Source: Campylobacterota bacterium (GTDB lineage: Bacteria > Campylobacterota > Campylobacteria > Campylobacterales > Sulfurovaceae). Taken from it: DNA of 5,620 bases. Both the position numbers and the translations under genes were made by a program. Shown piece after piece: positions 1-5,620 of this stretch (the first letter of the stretch is position 1; every line of letters starts with the position of its first letter). A model generated the notes under the pieces. The model had not been told where the DNA came from. It worked only from the letters and a program-made list of their open reading frames with translations, and made no database searches. The stretch spans positions 1 through 5,620 of the forward strand of contig QMKU01000106.1 in assembly GCA_003646525.1 (NCBI GenBank), read 5' to 3'.

Positions 1-161
1 ATGGATATCTTTATCGTCTGTTTTGCTAGAGAGTACTCTATGATTGTGATCTCCTCTCCCAAAACAATACCAAGAGAGCTGAAACGATCTCTCAGCGTTT
101 TTTCTGCATTGATCTTGATGATCGTAGCATTTTCACCTTTTTTGAGTTGATTTGCCAACAT
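1..161 (-). CDS. feoA: FeoA-family ferrous iron transport accessory protein, C-terminus cut off by the window edge
   Basis: Small cytosolic partner of the FeoB iron(II) transporter. FeoA proteins are SH3-like beta-barrels of about 75-85 residues, thought to bind FeoB and support transport. Only 53 codons are in the window, so perhaps a third is missing. The visible protein begins MLANQLKKGENATIIKI and continues through RDRFSSLGIVLGEEITII near residues 25-42. This fits the FeoA pattern of an N-terminal 'L..G..a.I..I' strand followed by 'l..RL..LGi..G..i.v'. The ATG at 159-161 is preceded by a strong AGGAG whose bases overlap the feoB stop codon, and the gap to feoB is only 9 nt, so the two genes are almost certainly cotranscribed and perhaps translationally coupled. 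The family call rests on pattern and context. A fusion or frameshift beyond the edge cannot be excluded. Confidence 0.85.
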   Translation of the reverse strand, partial: MLANQLKKGENATIIKINAEKTLRDRFSSLGIVLGEEITIIEYSLAKQTIKIS

Positions 162-165
162 AATT

Positions 166-173
166 TTCTCCTA
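166..173 (-). promoter_or_regulatory. feoA ribosome binding site overlapping the feoB stop codon
   Basis: Read on the minus strand the junction is TAGGAGAAAATTATG. TAG (171-173) ends feoB, and the AGGAG core (168-172) shares its bases. The ATG of feoA follows 6 nt after the core. This arrangement fixes the feoA start and suggests that ribosomes terminating on feoB can help initiation on feoA. Confidence 0.75.
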
Positions 174-2288
174 AATCAGCATAAGCGTGACATGATAAAC
201 GATAAAGCTCAATATCCAAGCTGTTGCTGTAGTCATCACAAAGAGATAAACCAGATACTTCCATCCTCCTGCCTCTTTGGCAAAGACCATCGATGCAGCA
301 AGGCAGGGCAGATAGATCATAACAAATACGATAAACGAGATCGCAGAGGCGAAAGGGATATTGGCTCTGATCTGCTCTACTAACCCATCACTCTCTTCAT
401 CGACTTCATCACCTAGTGCATAGAGTACACCTAGCGTAGATACGACTACCTCTTTGGCTGCCAATCCTGCCTCAAGCGCAACACTCATACGCCAGTCAAA
501 GCCGAGTGGAGCAAAGAAAGGCTCCGAAGCATGACCGATCTTTCCAAGATAACTTTTTTCGAGAAGGTCTAGTTGTAGCTTATTGTTAAGTGTGCTCTTC
601 TCTGTATCACTTGAAGCAAGTTCTATTTTATTTTGATAGTTTTCTTCAAGTTCAGGATATTTGGGATAGTTACTTGCAAACCATATCAGTATGGATGCAG
701 CGAGGATGAAGGTTCCTGCTTTGCTGAGGTAGCTCTTGGCTTGTCCGTAGACTGTGTGCCAAATTAGCTTAAATGATGGCATACGATATTTGGGCATCTC
801 CATTACGAAAGGTTCATCATCACCTTTGAAGACAAATACTTTGAGTACTTTTGCTGATATAAGTCCGAGCATTGCACCTGATATATAGATGAGAAAGAGG
901 ATATTTCCTGCACTCTCCTGAGAAAAGAAAGCACCGACAAAGAGGATATAGATAGGTAGTCTAGCACCACAGCTCATAAATCCAATGATATAGAGTGTGA
1001 TGAGTCTATCTTTTTCATTTTTGAGTGTTCTTGCTGCCATATAGGCAGGTACAGAACATCCAAAACCTGTCACTAGAGGTATGAAGCTTTTCCCATGTAG
1101 TCCAAACTTGTGAAAAAATCCATCGAGCAGAAATGCAACACGACTCATATACCCTGTCGTCTCCAGCAGGGCGATTCCGATAAAGAGAATGATGATATTG
1201 GGAAGGAACATGACGACTGCTCCGACTCCTGCGATGATACCGTCACCCACAAGTGATCCTAGTTCCCCCTCTCCCAACACTGCTTTGGCCTGATCGCTCA
1301 TCCATCCAAATGTTGCATCAATATAGTCCATAGGGAGTGCACCGAGTTCAAAAGTAAGCTGAAACATCCCCCACATGAAGAATAAAAAGAGTGGAATACC
1401 CAATATTTTATTGATAAGAAGATTGTCGATCTTTTGAGTCATACTTTTGGCACGCATTGATTTGACTGACATCACCTCCATCTTTGCCCCTTTAGCAAAG
1501 GCAAAATGCTCATCAGAGAAGATCTGATCGAGATCTTTGGTATCATTGTGTTGATAGATATGTCCTAGGGACTCTCTAAGTACAGGAAGCAACTCTATCC
1601 ATATAGGTTGATCATGTATCTTTTTGTAAGTTTTTGTATCCTCTTGTAGTAGCTGTACGGCAAGTTGTCGGCATGGAATGCAGCTGCGATACTTTTTTTC
1701 TTTAAAAAAGGTCGTTATCTTATCGATCTCCTCTTCGATAGGGTCACTATAGATGATTTTTGCACTGCTCTCTTTTTGCTTATATGTATCGATGATCGCT
1801 TTTTTGAAAGCTTCGGCTCCCTCCCCTGTAGATGCACTAGTTTTGACACATGTGACACCTAAGAGTTCAGAGAGCAGTTTTTCATCGATCTCTATCCCCT
1901 CTTTTTTAGCCTCATCTATCATATTGAGTGCTACGACAACTTTTTTGCCTGTCTCTAAGATCTGTGTAGTGAGGAGTAGGTTTCGTTGGAGATTGGTCGC
2001 ATCAAGCACATTGATGATCACATCATACTCGTCACTCTGCAGAAAGCTTTTGGTAACTTTCTCTTCGATCGTATACTCCGTTAGCGAATAAGCTCCTGGC
2101 AAATCTATAATATGTACTTCATACTCTTTAGATGTCTCTTTATCAGTTATAATAAATTCAATTTCAGTTTTCTCTACAGTAACACCCGTAAAATTTCCTA
2201 CTTTGAGTTTTGCATCTGATATAGCATTGATGAGGGAACTTTTGCCTACATTTGGTTGCCCAGCCAATGCAACTATGATTTTTTCCAA
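171..2288 (-). CDS. feoB: FeoB, GTPase-coupled ferrous iron transporter
   Basis: Inner-membrane Fe(II) importer with a cytosolic GTPase, 705 residues (usual family length about 700-770). GTPase motifs: G1 GQPNVGKS at 10-17, G2 Thr37 in GVTVEK, G3 DLPG at 62-65, G4 NMID at 122-125 and G5 SAS near 151-153. P-loop Asn13 is the residue linked to potassium-activated hydrolysis in FeoB-type GTPases. A helical linker (about 170-285) carries an unusual CIPC pair at 203-206. The membrane core starts near 293. It holds ETTGYMSRVAF (376-386), the first gate GFGCSVPA (408-415, Cys411), the second gate MSCGARLPIY (438-447, Cys440), the PFVMEMPKYRMP link (493-504) and a terminal bundle with YLPC (Cys662). 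The start is TTG. No ATG lies in frame upstream before a stop codon, and AGAGAGG sits 6 nt away. It heads a feoB-feoA operon behind a Fur-type promoter. Confidence 0.97.
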   Translation of the reverse strand: MEKIIVALAGQPNVGKSSLINAISDAKLKVGNFTGVTVEKTEIEFIITDKETSKEYEVHIIDLPGAYSLTEYTIEEKVTKSFLQSDEYDVIINVLDATNLQRNLLLTTQILETGKKVVVALNMIDEAKKEGIEIDEKLLSELLGVTCVKTSASTGEGAEAFKKAIIDTYKQKESSAKIIYSDPIEEEIDKITTFFKEKKYRSCIPCRQLAVQLLQEDTKTYKKIHDQPIWIELLPVLRESLGHIYQHNDTKDLDQIFSDEHFAFAKGAKMEVMSVKSMRAKSMTQKIDNLLINKILGIPLFLFFMWGMFQLTFELGALPMDYIDATFGWMSDQAKAVLGEGELGSLVGDGIIAGVGAVVMFLPNIIILFIGIALLETTGYMSRVAFLLDGFFHKFGLHGKSFIPLVTGFGCSVPAYMAARTLKNEKDRLITLYIIGFMSCGARLPIYILFVGAFFSQESAGNILFLIYISGAMLGLISAKVLKVFVFKGDDEPFVMEMPKYRMPSFKLIWHTVYGQAKSYLSKAGTFILAASILIWFASNYPKYPELEENYQNKIELASSDTEKSTLNNKLQLDLLEKSYLGKIGHASEPFFAPLGFDWRMSVALEAGLAAKEVVVSTLGVLYALGDEVDEESDGLVEQIRANIPFASAISFIVFVMIYLPCLAASMVFAKEAGGWKYLVYLFVMTTATAWILSFIVYHVTLMLI

Positions 2289-2294
2289 TTTAAA

Positions 2295-2301
2295 CCTCTC
2301 T
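2295..2301 (-). promoter_or_regulatory. feoB ribosome binding site supporting a TTG start
   Basis: AGAGAGG on the minus strand lies 6 nt before the TTG at 2286-2288. The reading frame upstream of this TTG meets a TAA at about 2313-2315 with no ATG or GTG in between, so TTG is the best start. The next residues, EKIIVALAGQPNVGKS, place the P-loop at the usual distance from the N-terminus. Confidence 0.7.
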
Positions 2302-2316
2302 GTTTCAATAGTTTAT

Positions 2317-2331
2317 TGATAGTCATTATCA
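2317..2331 (-). promoter_or_regulatory. Fur box 1 (operator-proximal, covers the feoB -10)
   Basis: The plus-strand sequence TGATAGTCATTATCA matches the Fur 7-1-7 consensus TGATAATnATTATCA at 13 of 14 defined positions. One further base pair on each flank (ATTGAT...ATCAAT) extends the dyad. It overlaps the predicted -10 and start point of feoB, so iron-loaded Fur bound here would block RNA polymerase. Fur control of feo genes is well established in many proteobacteria; the site itself is inferred from sequence. Confidence 0.85.
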
Positions 2332-2353
2332 ATAATTTGTCGAAGTATTACAA
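2325..2353 (-). promoter_or_regulatory. Probable sigma70-type promoter of feoB-feoA
   Basis: On the minus strand a TTGTAA -35-like hexamer (2348-2353; 4 of 6 to TTGACA) is followed after exactly 17 bp by GATAAT (2325-2330; 5 of 6 to TATAAT). Transcription would begin near 2318, giving a leader of about 30 nt before the TTG start. The -10 lies wholly inside the proximal Fur box, the classic layout for iron repression. An alternative -10, TAATAC about 20 bp further upstream, has no recognisable -35. Confidence 0.6.
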
Positions 2354-2378
2354 AAGAAGGCTTAAATATTAATTAAAA

Positions 2379-2393
2379 TGATAATAGTTATCA
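2379..2393 (-). promoter_or_regulatory. Fur box 2 (distal, overlaps the stop codon of the upstream gene)
   Basis: The plus-strand sequence TGATAATAGTTATCA matches the 7-1-7 Fur consensus at 13 of 14 defined positions. Its centre is 62 bp from that of box 1, roughly six helical turns, and it lies about 60-75 bp upstream of the predicted feoB start point. Its last three bases are the TGA stop codon of the DUF255 gene (2391-2393). Possible roles are cooperative Fur binding with box 1 or hindering read-through from the upstream gene; both are inference. Confidence 0.75.
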
Positions 2394-4325
2394 ATATCTC
2401 CCTTCAATTACTTTAATAACTCCATCCCAATTCGCCTCATGTCCAAAGCAGTTTTGGGAGTTGCAGAGCATGTAGCCATCATTGATATCTGCCTTGAGAG
2501 AGACAAAAGGGTAGCCTATATCGTCGAGATCAGTGATATGGTTTTCAAAATGACTTACGCTAGTTTTGATAATGATATCATCTTTGAGATAGCGCATGAT
2601 CATTTTGCTCATATTGGGTGTAGAGATAGGTTGTCGCATCACATCATAGGAGAAGAGTTCCAGTGTCTTGAAGACGAACTTTTTATAAACAGGATCTACT
2701 AGAGAGCTGATAGAGAGTAGGGCAGAGAGCATCGTAGCGATAGATGAGGGGTAAGAGGTGTCGTAGATATCTGCATCGGTTTCAAATTCACCGCGTGAAA
2801 ACTTCCATTTGCCCTGTTCATAATACTTTTCGATGGCACTGTTGGCAAGTTTGACTGCCATGATCAGATAGATTTCGTCAGCAGTGCTTCTGTATGCTTC
2901 GATCAGCAGATCAGAGAGGTAGGCATAATCCTCCAGAAAAGCTTTGACCTTTGGTTTTTTGCCGATAAGTGCACTATGGTAGAGTTCACCATCGAGATAC
3001 ATCGTCTCTGTCAAGGCATTGAGCGATTCTGTCGCTATCTTGAGATAGTCACTATCGATACGACCAGCTCGAAAGAGTGATTTGATCATCATCGCATTCC
3101 AAGAGACTTGAACTTTTTTGTCGATAAAAGGATAGGTGCGTTTTGCTCTTCGTTTTTTGAGAGCAGTGATCGCTTCTTGATAATAAGGAATAGTCTGTTG
3201 CATAGAGTCATCGATGCGTATAATATTTTTCCCTTTGAAATTTCCCTCTTTGCTCATACCTAGATCGACTGCTAGTTGAGAATGTGCCTCCTTCGGGATA
3301 CCTGCTTTGGTGAATGATTTGAGTGCTTTGTCATGATCGTAAACAAAATATTTCCCCTCTTCACCCTCCGTATCTGCATCACTTGCTGAGTAAAAGAGAT
3401 GGTCTTGACTCATTTTTTCAAGCATGAAATCAATTGTCTCAAAAGCAATAGTGCGATAGAAGTCATTTTTTGTGATGCAATAAGCCTTGAGATAGAGATC
3501 GCTCAACAGAGCATTATCGTAAGTCATCTTCTCAAAGTGTGGTATCAGCCAAGCATTATCCGTGCTATAGCGACAGAATCCACCATCCACACGATCATAA
3601 AACCCTCCCTTTGTCATTGTGCCCAGTGTCTTTAGTACCATATCGAGTGCCTCTTTGTTGCTAGTCATACGGTATGTATCAAGCAGTAGATCGAGTATTG
3701 ATGCTTGTGGAAATTTAGGCGCAGCATTGAATCCGCCGTCACTGTTGTCAAAAAGTTGCTGTGCCTGCTCTTCAAATCTTTTAACAATACTGAGATCTAG
3801 CTTTGTAGCTTGAATCTTCTTCTCTTTGGGATTGATGAAGCGGAGAATTTCATCTGCTTTTTCACTGAGAAGTTTTTTGTCATTTTGATACTTGGTGTAG
3901 ATCGTTTCAAGAAGTTGTTCAAATGCCATCATCCCATATTGAGGTTCTGGTGGGACATAAGTCGCTGCATAAAAAGGCTTGAGAGAGTCGGTCAAGAAGA
4001 GGGAAGTGGGCCAGCCTCCTGGACGACCATTCATTAGCTGATAGACATTTTGAAAGTGCTTGTCGATATCGGGTCGCTCCTCTCTATCTACTTTGATGGA
4101 GACGAAGTGATCATTGAGAATTTTGGCAATTTTTTCATTTTGAAAAGATTCCCGTTGCATAACATGACACCAGTGACAACTGCTGTAACCTATAGAGAGA
4201 AAGATAGACTTATTCTCTCTCTTGGCTTTTTCAAACGCTTCCTCTCCCCATGGATACCAGTCGACGGGATTGTCTGCATGCTGTTGCAGATAGGGTGAGT
4301 GTTCATTTTTGAGACGATTTGACAT
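2391..4325 (-). CDS. YyaL/SPATA20-family (DUF255) thioredoxin domain-containing protein
   Basis: Complete 644-residue protein with no signal peptide or membrane segment, so probably cytosolic. Residues 1-165 form the DUF255 thioredoxin-like domain: the opening [24 protein letters not shown], the CHWC redox motif (Cys50, Cys53), [10 protein letters not shown] (79-88) and GGWP with the likely cis-proline at 106. The rest resembles the alpha/alpha-barrel half of the family: [11 protein letters not shown] (196-206), [17 protein letters not shown] (240-256), [13 protein letters not shown] (262-274), a [15 protein letters not shown] segment, VSWNAMM and [12 protein letters not shown]-terminal cysteine pair is at 621 and 626. 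Relatives run to about 680-700 residues, so this one is slightly short. The ATG is preceded by AAGG with 8 nt spacing. The biochemical role of the family is not settled; a thiol redox or sugar-epimerase-like activity is only suggested by fold. It is divergent from dsbD and ends 102 bp before feoB on the same strand. Cys251 replaces a usual histidine. Confidence 0.93.
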   Translation of the reverse strand: MSNRLKNEHSPYLQQHADNPVDWYPWGEEAFEKAKRENKSIFLSIGYSSCHWCHVMQRESFQNEKIAKILNDHFVSIKVDREERPDIDKHFQNVYQLMNGRPGGWPTSLFLTDSLKPFYAATYVPPEPQYGMMAFEQLLETIYTKYQNDKKLLSEKADEILRFINPKEKKIQATKLDLSIVKRFEEQAQQLFDNSDGGFNAAPKFPQASILDLLLDTYRMTSNKEALDMVLKTLGTMTKGGFYDRVDGGFCRYSTDNAWLIPHFEKMTYDNALLSDLYLKAYCITKNDFYRTIAFETIDFMLEKMSQDHLFYSASDADTEGEEGKYFVYDHDKALKSFTKAGIPKEAHSQLAVDLGMSKEGNFKGKNIIRIDDSMQQTIPYYQEAITALKKRRAKRTYPFIDKKVQVSWNAMMIKSLFRAGRIDSDYLKIATESLNALTETMYLDGELYHSALIGKKPKVKAFLEDYAYLSDLLIEAYRSTADEIYLIMAVKLANSAIEKYYEQGKWKFSRGEFETDADIYDTSYPSSIATMLSALLSISSLVDPVYKKFVFKTLELFSYDVMRQPISTPNMSKMIMRYLKDDIIIKTSVSHFENHITDLDDIGYPFVSLKADINDGYMLCNSQNCFGHEANWDGVIKVIEGRY

Positions 4326-4333
4326 AGTTACAA

Positions 4334-4337
4334 CCTT
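4334..4337 (-). promoter_or_regulatory. Ribosome binding site of the DUF255 gene
   Basis: AAGG on the minus strand lies 8 nt before the ATG at 4323-4325. It supports this start, which also places the conserved family N-terminus ([18 protein letters not shown]) directly after a few residues. Confidence 0.55.
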
Positions 4338-4354
4338 GATTAGCTTTAATATTA

Positions 4355-4360
4355 ATAATA
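4355..4360 (-). promoter_or_regulatory. Possible -10 element for the DUF255 gene (weak)
   Basis: TATTAT on the minus strand matches TATAAT at 5 of 6 bases and lies about 30 bp before the start codon. No convincing -35 sits 16-18 bp upstream, which is common in Campylobacterota promoters but also leaves the call weak in such AT-rich DNA. One arm of a 9-bp inverted repeat lies directly upstream. Confidence 0.3.
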
Positions 4361-4361
4361 C

Positions 4362-4434
4362 ATTTACAAAACTGCGCTATAGTTTCTTGATAGAACAGAA
4401 TATATACGCAACTCTATTATAATTCTTTGTAAAT
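4362..4434. repeat. 9-bp inverted repeat spanning the divergent intergenic region
   Basis: ATTTACAAA at 4362-4370 is the exact reverse complement of TTTGTAAAT at 4426-4434, with 55 bp between the arms and centres 64 bp apart. Neither arm extends further. One arm borders the possible -10 of the leftward gene; the other sits at the expected start point of dsbD just after its TATAAT. It could be a paired operator for a shared regulator, but AT-rich DNA of this length can produce such a match by chance. Confidence 0.35.
4418..4423 (+). promoter_or_regulatory. Consensus -10 element of the dsbD promoter
   Basis: TATAAT is a perfect -10 hexamer about 33 bp before the dsbD ATG, which predicts a start point near 4430 and a leader of about 26 nt. 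No good -35 is found at 16-18 bp; TTGATA at 4387-4392 is too far away (25 bp). A lone strong -10 is usual for sigma70 promoters of Campylobacter and Helicobacter. Confidence 0.6.
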
Positions 4435-4441
4435 TACGATT

Positions 4442-4446
4442 AAGGA
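4442..4446 (+). promoter_or_regulatory. Ribosome binding site of dsbD
   Basis: AAGGA lies 9 nt before the ATG at 4456-4458. A second in-frame ATG at 4465 would be 18 nt from it, so the first ATG is preferred. That choice also gives a signal peptide of normal length. Confidence 0.6.
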
Positions 4447-4455
4447 TCGCCAACG

Positions 4456-5620
4456 ATGTTCAATATGATTAAGATCATACTTTTGATGACTACATTTTTA
4501 TTTTCTGCTGGGTTTGATATGTCAAACAAGAAGCAAACCTTTTTGAAACCTAATGAAGCGTTCAAAGTCTCTTCTATCAAAAAAGGGAGTATGATAGAAA
4601 CAACGATAAAGCTAGGTGACAAAATCCACATCTATGAAGATTCACTTCGTTTTAAAGTCATAAAGCCTCAAAATTTTGAAATCAAAGAGCTCGATAAGCC
4701 GACCCCCCATGACATAGATGGCGATATGGCATATGAAGGCGATGTGTTGGTCAAGATTCCTGTGGAGACGATAGAGTCCAAGGTGCAGGGAGAGTATACA
4801 CTCTTGGTAGAGTTTGAAGGGTGTTCAGATGTAGGTATCTGCTATCAGCCTCAAAAAAAAGAGTTTGTATTTGAGGGATCTGCAACTGCTACGGTGTCAA
4901 AAGCTGTATCCGTCGTAGCACAGGAGGTCAAGAGTAGTGAAGGACAAGGTGTATTTGAAAAGATCAGTGCTCTTACTGATGAGGGGAATGCCGCCAAGAT
5001 AAAGGATCTCCTCAGCACAGAAAGCTCATGGTTTGTGATTCTTATTTTCTTCATCTTTGGATTGTTACTTTCGTTGACACCATGCATTTTCCCGATGATA
5101 CCGATCCTCTCATCGATTATTGTTTCGCAGTCAAATGAAGGCAAGGGCAGTACAGGTCAGGCATTTTTCACCTCTTTGGTTTATGTGCTTTCGATGGCTG
5201 TGACTTATACTGTGGTGGGCTTGGTTGCTGGATTGTTGGGTGCTGATATCCAGACAGCAATGCAAAATCCTTGGGTTTTGACTCTCTTTGCTGCGATGTT
5301 TGTGGCATTGGCATTTTCACTGTTTGGATATTATGAGATAGGGTTGCCACATTCGATTCAAAGTAAGCTCAGCAGAGCTAGTGATAATGCACAAAGCAAA
5401 GGAATTGTCGGTACTGCAATCATGGGTTTTCTTTCTGCCTTGATCGTCGGACCGTGCGTGGCACCTCCTCTAGGTGGTGCGATTCTCTTTATTTCACATA
5501 CTGGAGATGCTTTGCTAGGCGGTACTGCGCTCTTTGTGATGAGTATGGGTATGGGTATGCCACTGCTTTTGGTGGGTGTCGGTGCAGGTAAATTTATGCC
5601 AAAACCTGGTGGATGGATGA
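4456..5620 (+). CDS. dsbD: Thiol:disulfide interchange protein DsbD, C-terminus beyond the window
   Basis: Inner-membrane reductase that passes electrons from cytosolic thioredoxin to periplasmic partners in disulfide isomerisation and cytochrome c maturation. The 388 codons present cover most of a protein usually near 565-600 residues. Residues 1-19 (MFNMIKIILLMTTFLFSAG) form a signal peptide. Residues about 25-150 are the periplasmic alpha domain, with Cys123 and Cys129 in GCSDVGICYQP, the same spacing as the E. coli pair Cys103/Cys109. The membrane domain starts near 192. Cys210 in LSLTPCIFPMIP and Cys334 in IVGPCVAPPLGG match the E. coli transmembrane cysteines 163 and 285 (124 versus 122 apart). 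About five membrane segments are visible, ending in MGMGMPLLLVG. The remaining segments and the C-terminal thioredoxin-like domain should follow to the right. CcdA-type proteins share the membrane part but lack the alpha domain, so DsbD is preferred. It is transcribed away from the DUF255 gene. Confidence 0.95.
   Translation, partial: MFNMIKIILLMTTFLFSAGFDMSNKKQTFLKPNEAFKVSSIKKGSMIETTIKLGDKIHIYEDSLRFKVIKPQNFEIKELDKPTPHDIDGDMAYEGDVLVKIPVETIESKVQGEYTLLVEFEGCSDVGICYQPQKKEFVFEGSATATVSKAVSVVAQEVKSSEGQGVFEKISALTDEGNAAKIKDLLSTESSWFVILIFFIFGLLLSLTPCIFPMIPILSSIIVSQSNEGKGSTGQAFFTSLVYVLSMAVTYTVVGLVAGLLGADIQTAMQNPWVLTLFAAMFVALAFSLFGYYEIGLPHSIQSKLSRASDNAQSKGIVGTAIMGFLSALIVGPCVAPPLGGAILFISHTGDALLGGTALFVMSMGMGMPLLLVGVGAGKFMPKPGGWM

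Noticed and set aside
147..383. A 78-codon plus-strand frame over the feoA start and feoB end
   Set aside because: It is antisense to two genes with clear family signatures and shows only the reverse reading of membrane-segment codons.
1753..2091. A 112-codon open frame on the plus strand inside feoB
   Set aside because: It lies antisense to the conserved GTPase domain of feoB, shows no recognisable motif, and its serine-rich composition is the reverse reading of the real gene.
2340..2375. Possible rho-independent terminator after the DUF255 gene (around AAGCCTTCTTTTG on the minus strand)
   Set aside because: No stable GC-rich stem precedes the T-run; the apparent symmetry is only a few bases.
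2439..4298. Several plus-strand open frames of 64-87 codons within the DUF255 gene
   Set aside because: All are antisense shadows of a well-supported conserved protein, with no credible ribosome sites or family patterns.
4341..4361. AT-rich stretch resembling a third Fur box before the DUF255 gene
   Set aside because: It lacks the TGATAAT half-site and the central dyad seen in the two real boxes, and only matches by its A/T content.
4387..4392. TTGATA as the -35 for the dsbD promoter
   Set aside because: It is 25 bp from the TATAAT, too far for a sigma70 promoter, and no -10 lies 16-18 bp after it.
4440..5350. Minus-strand open frames of 60-97 codons opposite dsbD
   Set aside because: The plus-strand frame encodes DsbD with all expected cysteines through the whole stretch, so these are shadows.
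1..5620. A hidden novel multigene system, mobile element, CRISPR array or RNA gene
   Set aside because: Nearly every base is accounted for by four recognisable housekeeping-type genes and short control regions. No tandem repeats, transposase motifs, tRNA-like folds or composition break were seen by eye.

Overview
The window looks like an ordinary chromosomal segment from a Campylobacterota (Epsilonproteobacteria) bacterium, perhaps of the Sulfurovum/Sulfurimonas type. The main pointer is the FeoB N-terminus, whose P-loop, switch and following helix resemble, as I recall it, the Helicobacter FeoB pattern (GQPNVGKSS, KVGNFxGVTV, EEKVTKxFL). AT-rich intergenic DNA and promoters with a clear -10 but a poor -35 also fit. 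The genus is inference and no search was run.

Layout from left to right. Positions 1-161 (minus strand) hold the first 53 codons of feoA, cut by the left edge. Positions 171-2288 (minus) hold a complete feoB for ferrous iron uptake, starting at TTG. Positions 2289-2390 are a compact iron-regulated control region: a sigma70-like promoter and two Fur boxes, each matching 13 of the 14 defined positions of the 7-1-7 consensus. The second box runs into the stop codon of the next gene. Positions 2391-4325 (minus) hold a complete YyaL/SPATA20-type (DUF255) protein, a thioredoxin-like domain fused to an alpha/alpha-barrel-like domain. Positions 4326-4455 are a divergent intergenic region with a consensus -10 for the rightward gene and a pair of 9-bp inverted arms. 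From 4456 to the right edge (plus strand) lie the first 388 codons of dsbD, the membrane carrier that moves reducing power to the periplasm.

Two themes appear. The left half is a Fur-type feoB-feoA iron(II) uptake operon, with the genes in the opposite order to E. coli feoABC. The right half pairs two thiol-redox genes head to head. A functional link between the halves, or between the DUF255 protein and DsbD, is only suggested by position. I see no RNA genes, mobile elements, CRISPR arrays, pseudogenes or novel multigene system. There is no gene-free stretch over 300 bases; the longest gaps are 102 and 130 bases.
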